In this document: in pieces, positions 60,455 through 64,000 of the stretch | Numbering within the stretch: the stretch's first letter is position 1 | Layout: every line of letters begins with the position of its first letter | NCBI RefSeq assembly: GCF_022009635.1 | Contig: NZ_CP091716.1 | Span: 6,442,501-6,506,500, forward strand | Reading direction: 5' to 3' | DNA: 64,000 bases | From: Variovorax paradoxus | Lineage (GTDB): Bacteria; Pseudomonadota; Gammaproteobacteria; Burkholderiales; Burkholderiaceae_C | Position numbers and translations under genes: made by a program | Notes under the pieces: generated by a model | What the model saw: only the letters and a program-made list of their open reading frames with translations | What the model was told of the DNA's origin: nothing | Database searches by the model: none

Positions 60455-61489
60455 TCAGCCGGGGCCGGGCGGGCCCTGGCGGGCGGGTTCGAGCGTGCGC
60501 TGCAGATGCCGCAGGTCGTCGAGCAGCAGGTTCAGCGGCGCGGCGAGCATTGCATTCGGCAAGGTGCCGTGCGCGGCTTGCGCGCAGCGGTCGAGTTCGG
60601 CGAGGTCCGGCGAAACGACCGTGCCCGCGAGCGCGTCGGCCATGCCGGCGATGGCTTTGCCGGCCGCCCGCGCCGCATCTTGTCGGAACGGGTCGGCTGC
60701 CTCATCGCCCTTCGCCAGCCGCAGCACGCGGTCCAGCACGACCGCATCCTGGAAGATGCGCGCCGCCAGCCGCGCCCTGTTGCGGTAGGTGCGGCTCGTG
60801 CCCGCCGTCGCACCGCGCCGCCACCATCGCGCCTCCAGGTCGGCGCTGCCCGCCAGCAGGGCCAGCCGTCCCAGCGCCGCGCGCGTGCCGGCGTCGATGC
60901 GTTCCTTTTCTGCATCGGCGGGCCGGGGCGTGCCCGCCATGCGCTTGGCGATGCCGCGCAGCAAGGCGGCGCAGCCTTCGTCGAAGCGCGCGCCCGCGTG
61001 GTACTCGGACATGACCGTCGAGACCGCCAGCGCCACCCCCACGCCGATGCCGATCTGCACCATGCGCAGCACCGCCACCTGCAATGCCGAGTGGCCGGGA
61101 ATGCCGCCGGCCGACAGGATGATCAGCGCCGCCACGGGCGCGCTGCGCAGGCCCGGTACCGCCGCGCCGGCAAAGGCCAGCAGCATGACGACGGCCAGCG
61201 TGACCGGCAGCACCGGCACGCCGTGGTGCTGCAGGTAGACGCCCGCCAGGCCGCACAGCGCGCCGGCCGCGGTGCCGCGCACGCGGTCCCAGCCGGCGTC
61301 GAGCGTGGAGCCGGCGCTCGGCCGCATGACGATCAGCACGCTCATCACGGCCCAGAAGCTCTCCGGCAGGTGCAGCGCGACGGAAACGATCCAGGCAAGC
61401 GCCACCGCGCCCGCCAGTTGCACGCCGGGACGCCAGCGGCCGTGGCGCCAGAGTCCCGTGAAGTGTTGCAGCGCGGGCGCGGCGTTCAT
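60455..61489 (-). CDS. FUSC family membrane protein (aromatic acid exporter type)
   Basis: Protein of 344 aa, about half the length of classical FUSC exporters such as AaeB. The N-terminal half has five or six hydrophobic segments including LPESFWAVMSVLIVMRPSAG and AGWDRVRGTAAGALCGLAGV, the FUSC hallmark. The C-terminal half is cytosolic and helical. It probably exports aromatic acids or related toxic compounds. Its ATG overlaps the marR stop by four bases, so it is co-regulated with and probably repressed by that regulator. Confidence 0.86.
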   Translation of the reverse strand: MNAAPALQHFTGLWRHGRWRPGVQLAGAVALAWIVSVALHLPESFWAVMSVLIVMRPSAGSTLDAGWDRVRGTAAGALCGLAGVYLQHHGVPVLPVTLAVVMLLAFAGAAVPGLRSAPVAALIILSAGGIPGHSALQVAVLRMVQIGIGVGVALAVSTVMSEYHAGARFDEGCAALLRGIAKRMAGTPRPADAEKERIDAGTRAALGRLALLAGSADLEARWWRRGATAGTSRTYRNRARLAARIFQDAVVLDRVLRLAKGDEAADPFRQDAARAAGKAIAGMADALAGTVVSPDLAELDRCAQAAHGTLPNAMLAAPLNLLLDDLRHLQRTLEPARQGPPGPG

Positions 61490-61962
61490 GGCTTCGTCGC
61501 TCCGGAAGCATCGAGGAGCGCCAGCGTGGCGCTGAGGCCGTCGATCAGTTCGCAGGCCTGCAGCAGCACGGCACGCTGCTCCGCGTCCAGCGTGGCGCCG
61601 ATCGCCTCGGTCAGCGCCGATTCACGCGACCGCATGATCGCCTTCAGCCGCTTCGTGCCTTCGGGCGTGAGCGACAGCACCGACTGGCGGCCGTCGCTGG
61701 GATGCGGCGCGCGCGCGATCCAGTCTTCGGCTTCGAGTTCGGCCAGCAGCCGCGTCAGCGACTGCGGCTTGACGCGCTCCAGCGCCGCCAGCGCGGTCGA
61801 GGTGTTGGGGCCGTGCCGGTGCAACTGGCCCAGCACGCTGAGCTTGGCCACGCTCGGCCCCTCGGGCGTGGCGCTGCCGCTGCGCAGTTGCCGCGACAGC
61901 AGCGCGACGGAGTTGCGAAGACGCGTGGCGCATTGCGCCGGATCCGGGGAGGTCGAAGCCAT
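61486..61962 (-). CDS. MarR family transcriptional regulator
   Basis: Protein of 158 aa with the MarR winged helix: LSVLGQLHRHGPNTSTALAA, LERVKPQSLTRLLAELEAED, and the wing HPSDGRQSVLSLTPEGTKRL. Helices at both ends form the dimer interface. MarR proteins sense phenolic compounds and usually repress an adjacent exporter, here the overlapping FUSC gene. A dyad that could be its operator lies 11 bases before the start. Confidence 0.9.
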   Translation of the reverse strand: MASTSPDPAQCATRLRNSVALLSRQLRSGSATPEGPSVAKLSVLGQLHRHGPNTSTALAALERVKPQSLTRLLAELEAEDWIARAPHPSDGRQSVLSLTPEGTKRLKAIMRSRESALTEAIGATLDAEQRAVLLQACELIDGLSATLALLDASGATKP

Positions 61963-61972
61963 GCCCGGATTG

Positions 61973-61986
61973 TAAGACTCATCTTA
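61973..61986. promoter_or_regulatory. Candidate MarR operator
   Basis: The perfect dyad TAAGA-CTCA-TCTTA lies 11 bases before the marR start, in the AT-rich stretch expected to hold the promoter. Autorepression of marR-FUSC is the likely outcome. Confidence 0.55.
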
Positions 61987-62019
61987 TTATTTGGCGACCG
62001 ATGCCGGCCCGGCCCTGGC

Positions 62020-62700
62020 TCAGCCCCGGTTCGGCGACGAGTTCACGGGGTAGGTGGTGGCAGGCCCTTCGGCGGGCAACGGGGCCGCGGCCGGTTTCTC
62101 GGGCTTTTCTTCCTGGGGCGCATCGGCCTCGTCTTCCGGGCCTTCGAGGAAGCGATCGAGCAGCGCGAAGAAGCGGTCGTAGAAGCGCTCGTCGGTCAGC
62201 GTCTGGCTCGCGACCTTGACCATCGCGTCGTCGCTGCCGGCGAACGGCAGCGAGAGCGAGCCGATCGCGCCCACGCCAAGGCTCGCCGAGTTGTTGACCT
62301 TCTTGATGCCGTAGCGGTCCTGCAGCGCCGTCGCGAAGGCCACGGTGTTCTTGCTGGCCTTGCCGCCGCCGCGGGTGCTCTCGCGCGCGCAGACCACGCG
62401 GAACTCGACCTCCACATGCACCTCTGCCGCCGGCTGGAAGCTCTTGCGGCCGGTCACGAGGTCGGCGTTGGCCGCCGTGATCATGTAGCCCTGGCTCAGC
62501 AGTGCGCGGCGCGCGGCCTCGCAGGTCTCGGCCTCGGTCGCCTGGTAGTCGCGGGTGTGGGTGGTGGTCGAGCCGAAGGCCTCGGGCTCGTAGTTGACGC
62601 CGCGTGAACCGGTGCTGCCGCAGCCGGCCAACAGGAGAGCGGACGACAGGCCCAGCCAGAGGGCCGGCGCGCGAAGAAAACGGAAGTGATTGGGGTGCAT
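62020..62700 (-). CDS. DUF2242 family lipoprotein
   Basis: About 226 aa with lipoprotein signal LLLAGC (Cys27). The DUF2242 domain follows: THTRDYQATEAETCEAARRA, LLSQGYMITAANADLVTGRK, VEVEFRVVCARES and SLGVGAIGSLSLPFAGSDDA. An acidic/Pro-rich tail ends the protein. Two ATGs (62709, 62700) are possible; the later gives a compact signal. The family is largely restricted to betaproteobacteria and uncharacterised. It is monocistronic between the marR and kinase genes. Confidence 0.82.
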   Translation of the reverse strand: MHPNHFRFLRAPALWLGLSSALLLAGCGSTGSRGVNYEPEAFGSTTTHTRDYQATEAETCEAARRALLSQGYMITAANADLVTGRKSFQPAAEVHVEVEFRVVCARESTRGGGKASKNTVAFATALQDRYGIKKVNNSASLGVGAIGSLSLPFAGSDDAMVKVASQTLTDERFYDRFFALLDRFLEGPEDEADAPQEEKPEKPAAAPLPAEGPATTYPVNSSPNRG

Positions 62701-62810
62701 GAACGGCATGGAGCGGCGAATGCTAACCGGCGCCCGTGCCGGCAAGGCTTCGAGCGCGGCGGCGCGCCGGCGTTCCCTGCCCGGCACGAAAGTTTTCACC
62801 GCGGGCCCGG

Positions 62811-63464
62811 TCAGGCCCAGGGCAGCACGTGGTGGGCGCGCACCCGCGTCGCCGCGATCAGCCGGGCATTGGGCGCATCGGTACTGGCGACCCAGGCCCG
62901 CGCTTCCTCAGCGCTGCGGCCGAACTGCTGGTGGCGCCGCACCAGCCGCTCTTCACGCAGCGCGTCGTCGATGTCCACGTACCAGACCTCGTCGAGCATC
63001 GCCGCCGCGCCGGCCCAGGGGCCGGCGTCGTGCAGCAGGTAGTTGCCTTCGGTGATGACCAGTTGCGTCGTCGGCAGCACCGCGATGGCGCCAGCCACCG
63101 GCTCCTCGATCTCGCGGCGGAATTCGGGCGCGTAGACGATGTCGCTGTCGGGCCGCTGCTCGCGCAGGCGCTGCAGCAGCGCGACATAGCCTGCGCTGTC
63201 GAAGGTGTCGGGCGCGCCCTTGCGGTCGGCGCGGCCGAGGCGCTGCAGCTCGACGTTGGCGAGGTGGAAGCCGTCCATGGGGACGACCTGGGCGCGGTCG
63301 GCGCCCGCCAGCGCGAGCAACGCCGCCGCGAGCGTGGACTTGCCCGCGCCGGGCGCGCCGACGAGGCCCAGCAGCTTGCGCTGGCCGCTGGACATGAGGG
63401 CCTGCAGGCGGGCGGCGCTGTCCGCAGGAAGTGGAGGGAGTTTCTGCGCGGGGGTGGTGCTCAT
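62811..63464 (-). CDS. P-loop nucleoside/sugar kinase family protein
   Basis: Cytosolic 217-aa kinase of the uridine kinase/pantothenate kinase/phosphoribulokinase group. Walker A is GAPGAGKST (36-44). VPMDGFHLANVELQRLG carries the catalytic Asp. DTFDSAGYVALLQRL, VITEGNYLLHD and DEVWYVDIDDALREERLVRR follow the family order. The phosphorylated substrate is uncertain; similar proteins are called nucleoside/nucleotide kinase or fructose transport kinase (FrcK-like). It lies 34 bases downstream of the glutamate dehydrogenase gene on the same strand. Confidence 0.82.
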   Translation of the reverse strand: MSTTPAQKLPPLPADSAARLQALMSSGQRKLLGLVGAPGAGKSTLAAALLALAGADRAQVVPMDGFHLANVELQRLGRADRKGAPDTFDSAGYVALLQRLREQRPDSDIVYAPEFRREIEEPVAGAIAVLPTTQLVITEGNYLLHDAGPWAGAAAMLDEVWYVDIDDALREERLVRRHQQFGRSAEEARAWVASTDAPNARLIAATRVRAHHVLPWA

Positions 63465-63498
63465 CCCCCGAGCGTAGCGCCGCCGGGCGCAAAAAAGA

Positions 63499-64000
63499 TC
63501 AGGGATACAGACCGCGTTCCTGACGAGCCATCAGGATGCGCTCGCAAGCCACCGCGTACGTCGCGGTGCGCAGCGGGATCTTGTGCTTGTCCGCCGTGTC
63601 CCAGATCTGGTTGAGCGCGTTCATCATGATGCGGTCGAGGCGCACGTTGATCTCGTCCTCGTCCCAGAAGAAGGACGAGAAGTCCTGCACCCATTCGAAG
63701 TAGCTCACGGTCACGCCGCCGGCATTGCAGATCACGTCGGGCACCACCAGCACGCCGCGCTCGGCGAGGATGTCGTCGGCCTGCGGCACGGTGGGGCCGT
63801 TGGCGCCTTCGAGCACCAGCTTGGCGGTGGTCTTCTGCGCGCGCTCGGCGGTGAGCTGGCCTTCGAGGGCGGCCGGGATCAGGATGTCGCAGGGCGTGTT
63901 CCAGAAGTCTTCGTTCGGCACGATGTCGCCGCCGGCCTTGAAGGCGACCACGCCTTCCTTGTTGGCCACGGGGATCAGCTTGGCCAGGTCGAGGCCGTTG
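63499..64000 (-). CDS. gdhA: Glutamate dehydrogenase, C-terminal part (cut by window end)
   Basis: The visible 167 codons are the C-terminal end of a Glu/Leu/Phe/Val dehydrogenase; the 5' part lies beyond 64000. The NAD-binding domain is seen in [49 protein letters not shown] and [19 protein letters not shown], all characteristic of hexameric GDH. It interconverts glutamate and 2-oxoglutarate plus ammonium with NAD(P). An ATG inside the visible part is not the real start, because the frame stays open with conserved sequence to the window edge. Confidence 0.92.
   Translation of the reverse strand, partial: NGLDLAKLIPVANKEGVVAFKAGGDIVPNEDFWNTPCDILIPAALEGQLTAERAQKTTAKLVLEGANGPTVPQADDILAERGVLVVPDVICNAGGVTVSYFEWVQDFSSFFWDEDEINVRLDRIMMNALNQIWDTADKHKIPLRTATYAVACERILMARQERGLYP

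Noticed and set aside
1..64000. CRISPR arrays, tRNA or rRNA genes, insertion sequences, prophage
   Set aside because: No regularly spaced direct DNA repeats, cloverleaf sequences, transposase or phage genes could be recognised by reading. Composition and gene density are uniform, apart from the repeat protein gene.

Overview
The window is GC-rich, densely packed chromosomal DNA with about 53 protein-coding genes on both strands. No tRNA, rRNA, CRISPR array, insertion sequence or prophage is recognisable. No stretch of more than about 200 bases lacks a gene. The gene set points to a soil or plant-associated betaproteobacterium of the Comamonadaceae, most like Variovorax: a Bug-type solute receptor, a DUF3567 protein, a CYP102-type self-sufficient P450, phasins and a wax-ester synthase. 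The genus is inferred from gene content and composition, not from an alignment.

Layout. 0.1-3.9 kb: the ABC-F ATPase Uup and a phospholipase-D-like lipoprotein. 3.9-7.6 kb (minus): a copper-handling group of a YcnI-PCuAC fusion, a TonB-dependent receptor and a DUF2946 protein. 7.7-10.6 kb: a TraB/GumN protein, then a VOC protein translationally coupled to a MORN-like repeat protein. 10.6-14.5 kb: an aromatic-hydroxylase operon (FAD monooxygenase, DUF2783, Bug receptor) with a divergent LuxR-type regulator and a candidate operator between them. 14.5-19.4 kb: FAH-family hydrolase, DUF3108, DUF3567, AbrB-type membrane protein, ChaN lipoprotein.

19.4-26.0 kb (minus) is the most distinctive part: a three-gene locus resembling the Caulobacter holdfast-anchor genes hfaA-hfaB-hfaD. 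It has a small Asn/Gly/Ser/Gln-rich secreted protein, a CsgG-family outer-membrane lipoprotein that ends in an OmpA-like segment, and a 1490-residue secreted protein made of two alternating motifs repeated about 17 times each. It looks like a CsgG-dependent surface fibre or adhesin system in a non-stalked bacterium.

26.2-30.7 kb: small membrane protein, class III aminotransferase, PurU, YXWGXW protein, SGNH hydrolase. 30.8-41.1 kb: a single-chain acyl-CoA carboxylase and an acyl-CoA ligase in one operon, a divergent TetR regulator, an orphan amino-acid-type binding protein, and a P450-reductase fusion. 41.1-45.6 kb (minus): a storage-lipid group of WS/DGAT acyltransferase, two phasin-type proteins, a TetR regulator and an esterase; three of these proteins carry histone-H1-like Lys/Ala/Pro tails. 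45.8-52.9 kb: prolyl oligopeptidase, a Cys-repeat protein, a two-component system coupled to a fatty-acid/sterol hydroxylase, arginase and DUF805. 53.0-60.4 kb (minus): a tightly overlapping eight-gene operon RDD-RDD-SpoIIM-membrane protein-DUF4129-DUF4350-MoxR-DUF58. 60.4-64.0 kb (minus): MarR-FUSC, DUF2242 lipoprotein, a P-loop kinase and the 3' end of a glutamate dehydrogenase.
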